This document shows positions 53,256-62,214 of a stretch of DNA of 64,000 nt, one piece after another. How positions within the stretch are numbered: position 1 is the stretch's first letter; the number at the start of each line of letters is the position of its first letter. The position numbers and the translations under genes are program-made. The DNA lies in contig NZ_BNAY01000008.1 in the NCBI RefSeq assembly GCF_014654365.1, positions 372,001-436,000 of the forward strand. Direction: 5' to 3'. This DNA is from Amycolatopsis oliviviridis (GTDB lineage Bacteria; Actinomycetota; Actinomycetes; Mycobacteriales; Pseudonocardiaceae). The notes below the pieces were generated by a model, which made no database searches, was not told where the DNA came from, and worked only from the letters and a program-made list of their open reading frames with translations.

Positions 53256-56200
53256 ATGACCGAGATTCGCGGCGGCCCGCTGCGGCCGTTGGTGACTTTA
53301 TTGCGGGAACTGCCGAGTGACCGGTCGGCATTCACCGACGAACGCCGGACCCTGACATTCGGGGAATTGCTGGACTCGAGCGGCCGGTTGGCCACGGGAC
53401 TCGGAATCGCGCGGGGCGACCGGGTCCTGGTCCATCTAGGCGCCCGCGTCGAATTCGCCGAGTACTGTCTCGCGGTCCTGCGCGCGGGCGGGGTCGGGGT
53501 TCCGGTGAGCGCGCGGTCGACGGCGGCCGAGCTGACGCGGATCGCGGACGACTCCGGCGCCGGTCTGCTGATCACGGAGGCCCGGCACGCGGAAGTGGTA
53601 CGCGAAATCCAGGCGGAGCGGCCACGGTTGCGGGTGGTGTTCGTCGAGGACGAGCCGATGCCCGCCCGTGGCGAACCGCGCGACGATCTCGGTCTCGACG
53701 AGCCCGCCTGGCTGCTGTACACCTCCGGCACGACCGGCCGCCCCAAGAGTGTCCTGACGACGCAGCGCGCGATCCTCTGGTCGTCGGCCGCCTGCTACGG
53801 CCCGATGTACGGGATCTCCGGCACCGACACGCTGCTCTGGCCGCTTCCGCTGCACCACGCGTACGCGTTGTCGCTGGCCTTCGCCGGGACGATCGCGCTG
53901 GGCACGCACACGAGGATCGTCGGCCACGACCTGCGGGGAGCGCTCATCGCGCATCCGGGCGGAGTCCTCGCCGGAGTGCCGGCGACCTTCCTGAATCTGC
54001 GGCAGGAGGTGCGCGGCGGGCTCCCCGCGCCGCGGCTGTGCCTGTCCGGAGGCGCGCCCTGCACCCCGTCGGCACGCGCCGCGGTCCGGGACCTGTTCGG
54101 CGTCCCGGTCCTCGACGGCTACGGCAGCACGGAGACGGGCGGCAAGATCGCCGTCCAGCTCACCGACGGCGAGGGCCTGATCCCGGTACCGGGCATGGAG
54201 ATCCGGATCGCCGACGGGCAGATCGAGGTGCGCGGTCCCGGCGTGGCGCCGAACGTCGAGGGCGTGGACGGCTGGTACCGGACCGGCGACATGGGCCGTC
54301 TCGACGGCGGACGGCTCACGCTCGACGGGCGGGCCGACGACGTCATCGTGTGCGGCGGCCAGAACGTGCATCCGACGGAGATCGAGGCGGTCATCGCCGA
54401 ACTCCCGGCGGTGCGGGACGTCCTCGTGGCGGGAAGACCCGACGAGGTCCTCGGCGCGGTTCCGGTGGCGTTCCTCGTCTCCGACGAGCCGGACCTCGAC
54501 GAAGTACGCCGCCGGTGCCGGCGGCGGCTCTCCTCCTACAAGGTTCCGGTGGCCTTTCACCTGGTCGAGCGGCTTCCCCGGACGCCGTCGGGAAAGGCGC
54601 TGCGGCGGGAATTGCGGGTCCCCCGGCCCGGCGACGTGGAAACGCTGGTGCGCGAGGCGATCGCCGAACTGGGCGAGGGGGACCCCGGGGAACGGTGGCG
54701 CGACCGGCCGTTCGCCGAACTGGGCCTGACGTCGCTGCGCGGCGTGCACCTGCGGCACCGGCTGGCCGAGGCGACCGGCCGCGAGCTCCCCCAGTCACTC
54801 GTCTACGACTTCCCGACCCCGGCGGCGGTCATCGGCGAACTGAAGCGGCTGCAGTCCGGGCGCGGCAGGCCCGTCACGACGGAATCCGCGCCCGCGCGCG
54901 GCGATGACCCGATCGCCATCGTCGCCACGGCGTGCCGGTTCCCCGGCGGGGTGACCTCGCCCGAGGATCTGTGGAACCTGGTCGCCGCCGGTGTCGACGC
55001 CACCGGCGACTTCCCGGCCGACCGGGGCTGGGACCTGACCGTGCGGTACGACCCGGATCCCACCCGGATCGGCGGTTCCACCACCCGCCGTGGCGGTTTC
55101 GTCTACGACGCCGCGGATTTCGACCCCACGCTGTTCGGCATGTCGCCGCGCGAGGCGCTGTCGACCGATCCTCAGCAGCGGCTGCTGCTGGAGACGTCGT
55201 GGGAGCTGTTCGAACGCGCCGGTCTCGACACCGCCGCGCTGCGGGGCAGCGACACCGGCGTGTTCGTCGGGGTGATGAACGAGGACTACGCGAGCCGCCT
55301 GCAAGGGCATCAGCTGGAAGGACGGCTGGGCATCGGGTCTTCGCACGCGCTCGCGTCCGGCAGGATTTCCTACACCTTCGGCCTGAACGGCCCGGCGGTC
55401 ACGGTCGACACGGCGTGCTCCTCGTCGCTGGTGGCCCTGCACTGGGCCGTGCGCGCGCTGCGGGCCGGGGAGTGTTCGCTCGCCGTGGCCGGTGGCGCGA
55501 CGGTGATGTCGTCGCCGCGCACCTTCCTCGAATTCAGCCGCCAGCGCGGCCTTTCCCCGGACGGGCGATGCCGTTCCTACGCGGCGGGCGCGAACGGCAC
55601 GGCCTGGGCCGAGGGCGCGGGTGTCGTGCTGCTGGAGCGGCTGTCGGACGCCCGCCGGAACGGGCATCCGGTGCTGGCGCTGGTGAGCGGTTCGGCCGTC
55701 AACTCCGACGGGGCGTCGAACGGGATCACGGCGCCGAGCGGACGCGCCCAGCGCGCGGTGATCCGGTCCGCGCTGGCCGACGCCGGCCTGGCCGCGCCGG
55801 ACGTCGACGTCGTGGAAGGGCACGGCACGGCCACCCCGATCGGCGATCCGATCGAGGCGGAGGCGCTGATCGCCGCGTACGGCGCCGGGCGGGACCGGCC
55901 GCTGTGGCTCGGATCCGTGAAGTCCAACATCGGGCACACCCAGGCCGCGGCGGGCGTGGCCGGGGTGATCAAGATGGTGGAGGCGTTGCGGCACGGGCAC
56001 TTGCCGCCGTCGCTGCACGCGGGCGATCCGAGTCCGCGCGTCGACTGGTCGGCGGGCGAGGTGGCCCTGCTGGCCGAAGCCCGCGAATGGCCTGCTTCAG
56101 CGAAACCCCGCCACGCAGGGATTTCCGCGTTCGGGATCGGCGGTACCAACGCGCACGTGCTCGTCTCGGAAGCGCCGATTCAGGTCGACGCCGGACGCCG

Positions 56201-59200
56201 GACTTCACCCAAGGCGCCGTGGGTGCTGAGCGCCGCGAGCGACGACGCGCTGCGGGCGGTCGCCTCCCGGCTGCTGGCGACCGCGGGTGGCCGCGACGAA
56301 GACGATGTCGCGTTCACGCTCACCACCCGCGCTCCACTGGAGCATCGCGCGATGGTCTCGTCCGGCGATCTCGCCGCCCTGCGCGCGCTCGGCACGGGTG
56401 AACGCCGCGGCCGGATCGTGCGCGGACCGGCGACCGCGGCGTTCCTGTTCAGCGGACAGGGCGCGCAGCAGGCGGGCATGGGGAAGGAACTGTCGGACAC
56501 CTTCCCCTTGTTCCGCAAGGCGTTCGACGCGGCCTGTGAAGCCGTCGGCGGTCAGGTCCGTGACGTCGCCTTCGACGGCGGCGAACTGCTCGACCGGACC
56601 GATCACGCGCAAGCCGCGTTGTTCGCCTTCGAGGTCGCCCTGTACCGGCTGCTCGAATCCTGGGGCGTCCGGCCCGCCGCCGTCGCCGGGCACTCGATCG
56701 GGGAGATCGCCGCCGCGCACGTCGCCGGGATCCTCTCCCTCGAAGACGCCGGTGCCCTGGTGTCCGCGCGCGGACGGCTGATGGCGGCTTTGCCCCCGGG
56801 AGGCGTCATGATCGCGGTCCGGGCGGCCGAAAGCGAGGTCGCGCCGCTGGTGGGGGAATTCGCCGACCAGGTGGCGATCGCCGCGGTCAACGGCCCCCGA
56901 TCCCTTGTCCTGTCCGGATCCGAGAGCGTGACGGAGGCCGTCGCGGCCCAGTGGCCGGGTTCCACGCGGCTGCGCGTCAGTCACGCGTTCCATTCGCCGC
57001 TGATCGACCCGATGCTGCCCGCGCTCCGCGAGGTGGCCGCCCGGCTGCCCCATCGCGACCCGGAACTCACCCTGATCTCCGGTCTGACAGGCCGCGCGAT
57101 CACCGGCCTCGGCCCCGAGTACTGGGTGCGGCAAGCCAGGGACACGGTCCGGTTCGCCGACGCGCTCAACACCGTGGCCGCCGAAGGAACCGATATCTGC
57201 CTGGAGATCGGGCCGTCGGCCGTCCTGAGCAGGGCCGCGGGAGCGATGCTGCCCACAGTGTCCACTATGGACACCAGTCATGGCGTGCTGGAAGCGGTGG
57301 GCGAACTGCACACCACGGGTGTGCCCGTGTCGTGGCGATCGGTGTTCGACGGCAGCGGCGCACGCCGGGTCCCCCTGCCGACTTATCCCTTCCAGCGCGA
57401 GCGTTTCTGGCTCGACCCGCAACCACGCCGGAGTCCGGCGGACAGCGGGCACGCGATGCTCGGCCCGGCGCTGGTCGCCCCCGGCTCGCCCAGGATCGTG
57501 CACGGTGGCTCGGCGGGCGTGCGCACGCACGGCTGGCTCGCCGATCACGTGGTCGGCGGCACGACACTGTTCCCCGCGACGGCTTTCGTCGAACTGGCCT
57601 TGCACGCGGGCAAAACCGGCGTGGCCGAGCTGACGATCGAGGCACCGCTCCGGCTCGGCCGGGCCGAGGACGTCGCGCTGCAAGTGGTCGTGGACGGCTC
57701 CCGGATCGACATCTACGCCCAGGATTCCGGCTCCTGGATCCGCCACGCCACGGGTCGCCTGGCGCCGTCCGACGTCTTCGCTCAGCCATGGAAAGGCGAG
57801 TGGCCTCCTCCCGCGACCGAGCCGATCGAGCTGGAGCGGGCCTACGCCGCCCTCGACTACGGTCCCGCTTTCCGCGCGGTGACGGGTTTGTGGCAGGACG
57901 GCGACGAACTGTTCGCCGACGTCACGCTCCCCGAAGGTGTCGACGGCCGTTTCGACTTGCATCCCGTGCTGCTGGACGCGGCGGTGCACACCTTGGCGCT
58001 GGCCGGACCGCCGGACTCCGAGGTGCGGGTGCCGTTCCTGTGGACCGGCGTCCACGTGTTCACCGCGGCCCCGCGCCGGGCACGAGTCCATTGTGTACGG
58101 TCAGGTCCCGGCGAAGTCCGCGTCGAACTCTTCGACGCCGACGGAATGCCTGTCGCGGTAGTGGAATCCCTGCTCACCCGGCCGCTGCCCGCCGGGAGCA
58201 CGATGCTCTACCGCCCGCATTGGATCCCCGTGCCCGCCTCGGGCGCCGACGACGTCCGGATCATCGACGCGCGCGGCGAAGACGTCCGAACCGTGCTCAC
58301 GGCGTTGCAGGACACGCTTCCGCGCGGGGAACGCACCGTCGTCGTCACCGGCGACCCCGCCGATCCCGCGGCGGCCGCCGTGTTCGGGCTCGGGGCCGCG
58401 GCCTCGACCGAATACCGCGGCCTGATCACCGTGGCAGGCACCGAACTGCCGCTGGAGAAAGTGCGCGAACTCGTCGGCGGCAACCCCGAACCCCAGCTCG
58501 CGATCCGGGACGGCGTGCCGCACGCGCTGCGGATCGCCCGGACCGCGCCCGCGTCCGCCCGGCCGATCGATCCGGCGGGGACCGTGCTGATCACCGGGGG
58601 CACCGGAGGTCTCGGCGCGGCGCTGACCCGGCATCTCGTGTCCGCGCACGGTGTCCGGCAGCTGCTGCTGGTCAGCAGGCGAGGCCCGGACGCGCCCGGC
58701 GCGGAGGAGCTCCGGCGGCTCCCCGCCGAAGTGCGGATCGTCGGCGGCGACATCGCCGATCCCGCTTTCGTCCGGCGGCTGGTCGACTCCTGCGACCCAC
58801 CGCTGACCGCCGTCGTGCACTCCGCCGCCGTCGTCGCCGATGCCGCTTTCACCGCGCAGACACCCGCGGGGTTCGAGACCGTCTTCCACCCGAAGGCCGA
58901 CGCCGCCCGGATCCTGCACGAGGCCACGCGGCGTCTTCCACTGTCGGCGTTCGTGCTCTTTTCCTCGCTGGCGGGCACTTTCGGCAATGCCGGACAGGCG
59001 AACTACGCGGCGGCGAACCGCGTTCTCGACGCGCTGGCCGTCCGGCGGCGGGCCGAGGGCCTGCCCGCGACGTCGATCGCCTGGGGCCTCTGGGACCTGG
59101 AAGTCGGGCTGGGCGCGCACATTCCCGACGCGGCGAGGCATCGCATCCAGTCCTCCGGGGTGGCCGAGCTGACCCTGGAGCAGGGAATGGCCCTGTTCGA

Positions 59201-59582
59201 CGCCGCGCTCGGCCATGCCGAACCGGTCCTGATCGCCGCCCGGCTCGACCCCACCGCCGCCGGCCTGCCCCCGATCGCCGGCGGACTCGGCCGCGCCGCG
59301 CCGAGACCGGCGCCGTCACCGGATCGGCGCTGGCCGGACCATCCCTCGGAGCGGGAACTGCGAGACCTGCTCCGCGTCGAACTCGCCGAGGTCCTCGGCC
59401 ACCAGGACCCGGGCACGATCCCCGAGGACAAACCGTTCACCGACCTCGGGCTCGATTCGCTGGCCGTCATCGACCTGCGCACCCGGCTCCGGGAGCTGAC
59501 CGGCGTGGAGGTCCCCGCCCGCGTCCTGTTCGACCACCCGACCGTCATCGAGCTCGCCGAGCACCTGCGAGCGTCTGGCTGA
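53256..59582 (+). CDS. Type I PKS with AMP-ligase loader: AL-ACP-KS-AT-DH-KR-ACP
   Basis: A 2108-aa synthase. The acyl-AMP/CoA ligase-type loader (~1-450) shows LYTSGTTGRPKS, GYGSTETGGK, YRTGDMGRLD and PRTPSGKALRREL. ACP1 has LGLTSLR (Ser493). The KS has DTACSSS (Cys721), EGHGTATPIGD and NIGHTQ. The AT has GHSIGE (Ser1147), and HAFH indicates malonyl-CoA. The DH has DHVVGGTTLFP (His1431) and HPVLLDAAVH. The KR has TGGTGGLG and a Tyr1917/Asn active site (NYAAANR); the usual LDD motif is replaced by VAD. ACP2 has LGLDSL (Ser2068). There is no ER and no thioesterase. One module would extend an activated acid by two carbons to an enoyl product, or act iteratively. Release is unexplained. The downstream EamA gene overlaps its 3' end by 38 bp convergently. 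Confidence 0.93.
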   Translation: MTEIRGGPLRPLVTLLRELPSDRSAFTDERRTLTFGELLDSSGRLATGLGIARGDRVLVHLGARVEFAEYCLAVLRAGGVGVPVSARSTAAELTRIADDSGAGLLITEARHAEVVREIQAERPRLRVVFVEDEPMPARGEPRDDLGLDEPAWLLYTSGTTGRPKSVLTTQRAILWSSAACYGPMYGISGTDTLLWPLPLHHAYALSLAFAGTIALGTHTRIVGHDLRGALIAHPGGVLAGVPATFLNLRQEVRGGLPAPRLCLSGGAPCTPSARAAVRDLFGVPVLDGYGSTETGGKIAVQLTDGEGLIPVPGMEIRIADGQIEVRGPGVAPNVEGVDGWYRTGDMGRLDGGRLTLDGRADDVIVCGGQNVHPTEIEAVIAELPAVRDVLVAGRPDEVLGAVPVAFLVSDEPDLDEVRRRCRRRLSSYKVPVAFHLVERLPRTPSGKALRRELRVPRPGDVETLVREAIAELGEGDPGERWRDRPFAELGLTSLRGVHLRHRLAEATGRELPQSLVYDFPTPAAVIGELKRLQSGRGRPVTTESAPARGDDPIAIVATACRFPGGVTSPEDLWNLVAAGVDATGDFPADRGWDLTVRYDPDPTRIGGSTTRRGGFVYDAADFDPTLFGMSPREALSTDPQQRLLLETSWELFERAGLDTAALRGSDTGVFVGVMNEDYASRLQGHQLEGRLGIGSSHALASGRISYTFGLNGPAVTVDTACSSSLVALHWAVRALRAGECSLAVAGGATVMSSPRTFLEFSRQRGLSPDGRCRSYAAGANGTAWAEGAGVVLLERLSDARRNGHPVLALVSGSAVNSDGASNGITAPSGRAQRAVIRSALADAGLAAPDVDVVEGHGTATPIGDPIEAEALIAAYGAGRDRPLWLGSVKSNIGHTQAAAGVAGVIKMVEALRHGHLPPSLHAGDPSPRVDWSAGEVALLAEAREWPASAKPRHAGISAFGIGGTNAHVLVSEAPIQVDAGRRTSPKAPWVLSAASDDALRAVASRLLATAGGRDEDDVAFTLTTRAPLEHRAMVSSGDLAALRALGTGERRGRIVRGPATAAFLFSGQGAQQAGMGKELSDTFPLFRKAFDAACEAVGGQVRDVAFDGGELLDRTDHAQAALFAFEVALYRLLESWGVRPAAVAGHSIGEIAAAHVAGILSLEDAGALVSARGRLMAALPPGGVMIAVRAAESEVAPLVGEFADQVAIAAVNGPRSLVLSGSESVTEAVAAQWPGSTRLRVSHAFHSPLIDPMLPALREVAARLPHRDPELTLISGLTGRAITGLGPEYWVRQARDTVRFADALNTVAAEGTDICLEIGPSAVLSRAAGAMLPTVSTMDTSHGVLEAVGELHTTGVPVSWRSVFDGSGARRVPLPTYPFQRERFWLDPQPRRSPADSGHAMLGPALVAPGSPRIVHGGSAGVRTHGWLADHVVGGTTLFPATAFVELALHAGKTGVAELTIEAPLRLGRAEDVALQVVVDGSRIDIYAQDSGSWIRHATGRLAPSDVFAQPWKGEWPPPATEPIELERAYAALDYGPAFRAVTGLWQDGDELFADVTLPEGVDGRFDLHPVLLDAAVHTLALAGPPDSEVRVPFLWTGVHVFTAAPRRARVHCVRSGPGEVRVELFDADGMPVAVVESLLTRPLPAGSTMLYRPHWIPVPASGADDVRIIDARGEDVRTVLTALQDTLPRGERTVVVTGDPADPAAAAVFGLGAAASTEYRGLITVAGTELPLEKVRELVGGNPEPQLAIRDGVPHALRIARTAPASARPIDPAGTVLITGGTGGLGAALTRHLVSAHGVRQLLLVSRRGPDAPGAEELRRLPAEVRIVGGDIADPAFVRRLVDSCDPPLTAVVHSAAVVADAAFTAQTPAGFETVFHPKADAARILHEATRRLPLSAFVLFSSLAGTFGNAGQANYAAANRVLDALAVRRRAEGLPATSIAWGLWDLEVGLGAHIPDAARHRIQSSGVAELTLEQGMALFDAALGHAEPVLIAARLDPTAAGLPPIAGGLGRAAPRPAPSPDRRWPDHPSERELRDLLRVELAEVLGHQDPGTIPEDKPFTDLGLDSLAVIDLRTRLRELTGVEVPARVLFDHPTVIELAEHLRASG

Positions 59583-60453
59583 GGGTCAACGCGGTGAGGG
59601 CGATGGCGAATCCGGCGAGCTGCCAGCCGGTGAGGGTCTGGCCGAGAACCAGGAAACCCGCCGCCGTGGCGACCAGCGGGTTGGTCAGCGTCAGCAGCGA
59701 GAGCGACGTCGGGGCGAGCCGGTCGATGCCGCGGAACCACAGCGGGTAGGCCAGCGCGGTGGTGACGATGCCGATGTAGCCGTAGCCGATCAGGTTCGCG
59801 GTCGTCAGCGCGCCGGGGAGGCCTTCGAAGAGGAGGGTCGCCGGAGCGAGGACGAGCCCGCCCAGGGTGAGCTGCCAGCCGGTCATCGCCAGCGGATGCT
59901 CCGGACGGCCCCATTTCTTGGTGAGGACGATGGCCACGGCCACGAGCGCGACGGCGCCGAGCATCGCGGCCAGGCCGAGCGGGTCGAGCCGGGCTTCCGA
60001 CGAAAGGGTCAGCAGGGCGACACCACCGGCACCCACGATCGCCGCGAGCACGGTCACCGCCGGTGTCCGGACGCGAAGGACGACCAGCGCGAGCCCGGCC
60101 ACCATCAGGGGTTGCAGGGCGCCGAGGGTGGCGGCCACACCGCCGGGAAGGCGGTACGCGGCGAGGAAGATCAGCGGCAGGAAGGCGCCGAAGTTGAGCA
60201 TTCCGAGCACCGCCGTCTTCCACCACCAGGACCCGTGCGGGAGGCGCCGGGTCAGCGCGAGCAGGAGCAACCCGGCCGGGAGCGCCCGCAGCACGGCGGC
60301 CAGGAGCGGCCGGTCCGGGGGAAGCAGGGTCGCGGTGACGACGTAGACGGTGCCCCAGCTGGCGGGTGCCAGCGCGGCGAGCCCGGCGTCACGGAGTGTC
60401 GGTTTCGCGGCCGTGGGCTCGGTCAGGACAGGCCGTTCGGCGATGATCGCCAT
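59545..60453 (-). CDS. EamA/DMT family exporter
   Basis: A 302-aa ten-TM drug/metabolite transporter with two EamA repeats. The first spans LAALAPASWGTVYVVTATLL to LVVLRVRT, and the second runs from LGLAAMLGAVALVAVAIVL to FAIALTALTLSQTL, with the repeat signature YRLPGGVAATLGALQPL / IGIVTTALAYPLWFRGI. The substrate is unknown; it is likely an amino-acid-like compound or a toxic metabolite. It is divergent from a MarR gene with two copies of an operator in the spacer. It converges with the PKS gene and overlaps it. Confidence 0.88.
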   Translation of the reverse strand: MAIIAERPVLTEPTAAKPTLRDAGLAALAPASWGTVYVVTATLLPPDRPLLAAVLRALPAGLLLLALTRRLPHGSWWWKTAVLGMLNFGAFLPLIFLAAYRLPGGVAATLGALQPLMVAGLALVVLRVRTPAVTVLAAIVGAGGVALLTLSSEARLDPLGLAAMLGAVALVAVAIVLTKKWGRPEHPLAMTGWQLTLGGLVLAPATLLFEGLPGALTTANLIGYGYIGIVTTALAYPLWFRGIDRLAPTSLSLLTLTNPLVATAAGFLVLGQTLTGWQLAGFAIALTALTLSQTLAGARRAR

Positions 60454-60471
60454 GATGTCTCCTCACTGATA

Positions 60472-60532
60472 ATCTCAACATTGAGATATCACCAGCGAGT
60501 TCTGTCAATGTCAAGTCTCTTAATGTTGAGAT
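60472..60532. promoter_or_regulatory. Two operator copies between EamA and MarR genes
   Basis: ATCTCAA-CA-TTGAGAT is a palindrome at 60472-60487. A second, inverted copy (GTCTCTTAATGTTGAGAT at 60515-60532) shares the 11-bp core ATCTCAACATT. Both are AT-rich in a GC-rich background and cover the promoter region of both genes, the classic layout for a MarR repressor. Confidence 0.65.
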
Positions 60533-60548
60533 GAGTGGGAGGTGGGTC

Positions 60549-61055
60549 ATGGCCGACGCGGTGGACGCGGTGATCGGGCTTTGGCGACACGAGCGGCCGG
60601 ACCTCGAAGACAAGCTCTGGCCCGCCGAAGTGATCGGGCGCGTCCAGCGGCTGTCCCGGATCCTCGACCGGAAGCTCAAGGAGTTCAACGCCGAGCACGA
60701 CCTGGAATCGTGGGAGTTCGACGTGCTCACCACGCTCCGCCGGTCCGGGGAAGCCGGCGGCCTGACGCCGGGCGCGCTGCTCAAGGCCGCGATGGTCACC
60801 TCGGGCGCGATCACGAACCGCATCGACCGCATGGAGACCAAGGGCCTGGTCGAGCGGGTGCGCGACGGCGACGACCGCCGCTCGATCAAGATCCGGCTGA
60901 CCGCCAAGGGACGGCAGGTCGTCGACGAGGTCTTCGTGCTCCACTTGGAGAACGAGGCCCGGCTCCTGCCGGAACTCAAGCCCGAGCAGTGGGCCGAACT
61001 GGTCGGCGGCCTGCGGCTGCTGCTCGAACACTTCGGCGACACGTCATTGGAGTGA
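60549..61055 (+). CDS. MarR family regulator
   Basis: A 168-aa winged-helix MarR protein. The recognition region is LTPGALLKAAMVTSGAITNRIDRMETKGLV, followed by the wing RVRDGDDRRSIKIRLTAKG, the family's hallmark. The ATG at 60549 is used because GGGAGG lies 6 bp ahead; an ATG at 60531 lies within the operator. It most likely represses itself and the EamA exporter. Its end overlaps the GntR gene on the other strand by 12 bp. Confidence 0.9.
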   Translation: MADAVDAVIGLWRHERPDLEDKLWPAEVIGRVQRLSRILDRKLKEFNAEHDLESWEFDVLTTLRRSGEAGGLTPGALLKAAMVTSGAITNRIDRMETKGLVERVRDGDDRRSIKIRLTAKGRQVVDEVFVLHLENEARLLPELKPEQWAELVGGLRLLLEHFGDTSLE

Positions 61056-61418
61056 CTCCAGCGCGGCGGCAGCGGCGGTCAGCGCGTCACCCGGGTCGAC
61101 GCCGAGCTCACGAACGGCACGCGCGTAGTCGTCCGCCGCGGCTCGCAGCAGGGCGGCCTTTTCCGGACGATCGGCGGCTTCGGCGACGACCGTGCCCCTG
61201 GCGCGCGCGGTCTGCACCCAGCCGTTCTCTTCCAGCTCACGGTAAGCCCGCGCCACCGTGCCCGAAGCCAGCGCCAGATCCCTGGCGAGCTGCCGGATGG
61301 GCGGCAGCCGGGTGCCCGGCGCCAGCGCGCCGGTGGTGATCAAATGGACGAGCTGGTCCCGGACCTGCCGCCACGGCGCGATCCCGAGATCCGTGTCGAC
61401 GACGACCTTCAGCGGCAT
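61044..61418 (-). CDS. GntR family (YtrA subfamily) regulator
   Basis: A 124-aa short GntR protein. The N-terminal winged helix (PWRQVRDQLVHLITTGALAPGTRLPPIRQLARDLALASGTVARAYRELEENGWV, ~15-68) is followed by a ~50-residue helical tail, typical of the YtrA subgroup that regulates adjacent transporter or membrane genes. Its ATG overlaps the upstream membrane gene's stop by one base (TGATG). A CTTGTA-N12-TACAAG operator lies before the operon. Confidence 0.88.
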   Translation of the reverse strand: MPLKVVVDTDLGIAPWRQVRDQLVHLITTGALAPGTRLPPIRQLARDLALASGTVARAYRELEENGWVQTARARGTVVAEAADRPEKAALLRAAADDYARAVRELGVDPGDALTAAAAALESLQ

Positions 61419-62146
61419 CAGACCGCTTCGGCACGCGATCGGGCGGCTTCCGCGCGCGAGCGGTGGGCGAGGTGGTACCAGCCGGCGAATCCGGCGACGA
61501 CCAGGATCAAGGACACCAGGTTCAGCACCTCCGGGATCGAAAGCGTCACCATGGCGGCCAGCCCCAGCCCGGCCGCGACCCGGGCGCTCCGGACCCGCAA
61601 CGCGGCATCGGCCACACTGTCTCCTGTGGACGGACGACGGACGGCGAGCAGGATGACCAGCCAGGTCACCGCCGAGACACCCGCGGCGACCCCGAGCTGC
61701 GCCCACCACTGGTTGACCGCGATCCACGCCGCCGCGGCCACGGCGATCACCGCGTAGGTGACCAGGCCCCAGACCGGAATGAGCTCGCGCACCCCGCGGC
61801 GATCCAGCGTCGCCTCGCGTCGGGCGCCCTTCCGGGGGCGCTGGGCCAGCACCTCGGCGATCAGCGCGCCGACGAGCAGGGTGGCCAGGATGGACGAGGT
61901 GCTGTCGCCGCGCACCCCGGCGGCGTCGGCCAGCAGCGGCAACCCGAGGTACAGCCACGGATACCAGAACCGGCGGCGACGCAGATAACGCACGGCTTCG
62001 GCGAGGTCCGACGGCGAGGGATCGTCGACGCCCCAGCGTCGCAGCACTTTCTTCCCCTGCTTGTCACCCGGCCACAGCGCGATCAAGATCAGCAGACCGA
62101 ACAGACCCATGAACAGGGCGACGGCCACGATGTTGTCGAACGGCAC
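61418..62146 (-). CDS. Polytopic membrane protein of unknown function, partner of YtrA-type GntR
   Basis: A 242-aa integral membrane protein with about seven hydrophobic helices (IVAVALFMGLFGLLILIALW, SILATLLVGALIAEVLA, VWGLVTYAVIAVAAAAWIAV, VAAGVSAVTWLVILLAV, then two more). An Arg-rich loop (EAVRYLRRRRFWYPW) and a repeat-like C-terminus SRAEAARSRAEAV are present. The GTG start has an AGAGGAGG site. It is the first gene of the operon with the GntR regulator. No family was firmly recognised. Confidence 0.75.
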   Translation of the reverse strand: MPFDNIVAVALFMGLFGLLILIALWPGDKQGKKVLRRWGVDDPSPSDLAEAVRYLRRRRFWYPWLYLGLPLLADAAGVRGDSTSSILATLLVGALIAEVLAQRPRKGARREATLDRRGVRELIPVWGLVTYAVIAVAAAAWIAVNQWWAQLGVAAGVSAVTWLVILLAVRRPSTGDSVADAALRVRSARVAAGLGLAAMVTLSIPEVLNLVSLILVVAGFAGWYHLAHRSRAEAARSRAEAV

Positions 62147-62158
62147 GATCAGCCTCCT

Positions 62159-62182
62159 CTTGTATCAAGTACACGGTACAAG
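62159..62182. promoter_or_regulatory. Operator for the YtrA-type GntR
   Basis: CTTGTA-N12-TACAAG is a perfect 6-bp inverted repeat, with an inner GTATCAAGTAC palindrome, 12 bp upstream of the membrane gene start. The position and AT-rich arms suit autorepression. Confidence 0.6.
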
Positions 62183-62214
62183 ACTGCGCGAAGGCCGGCA
62201 CGGTGAACGGTGGG

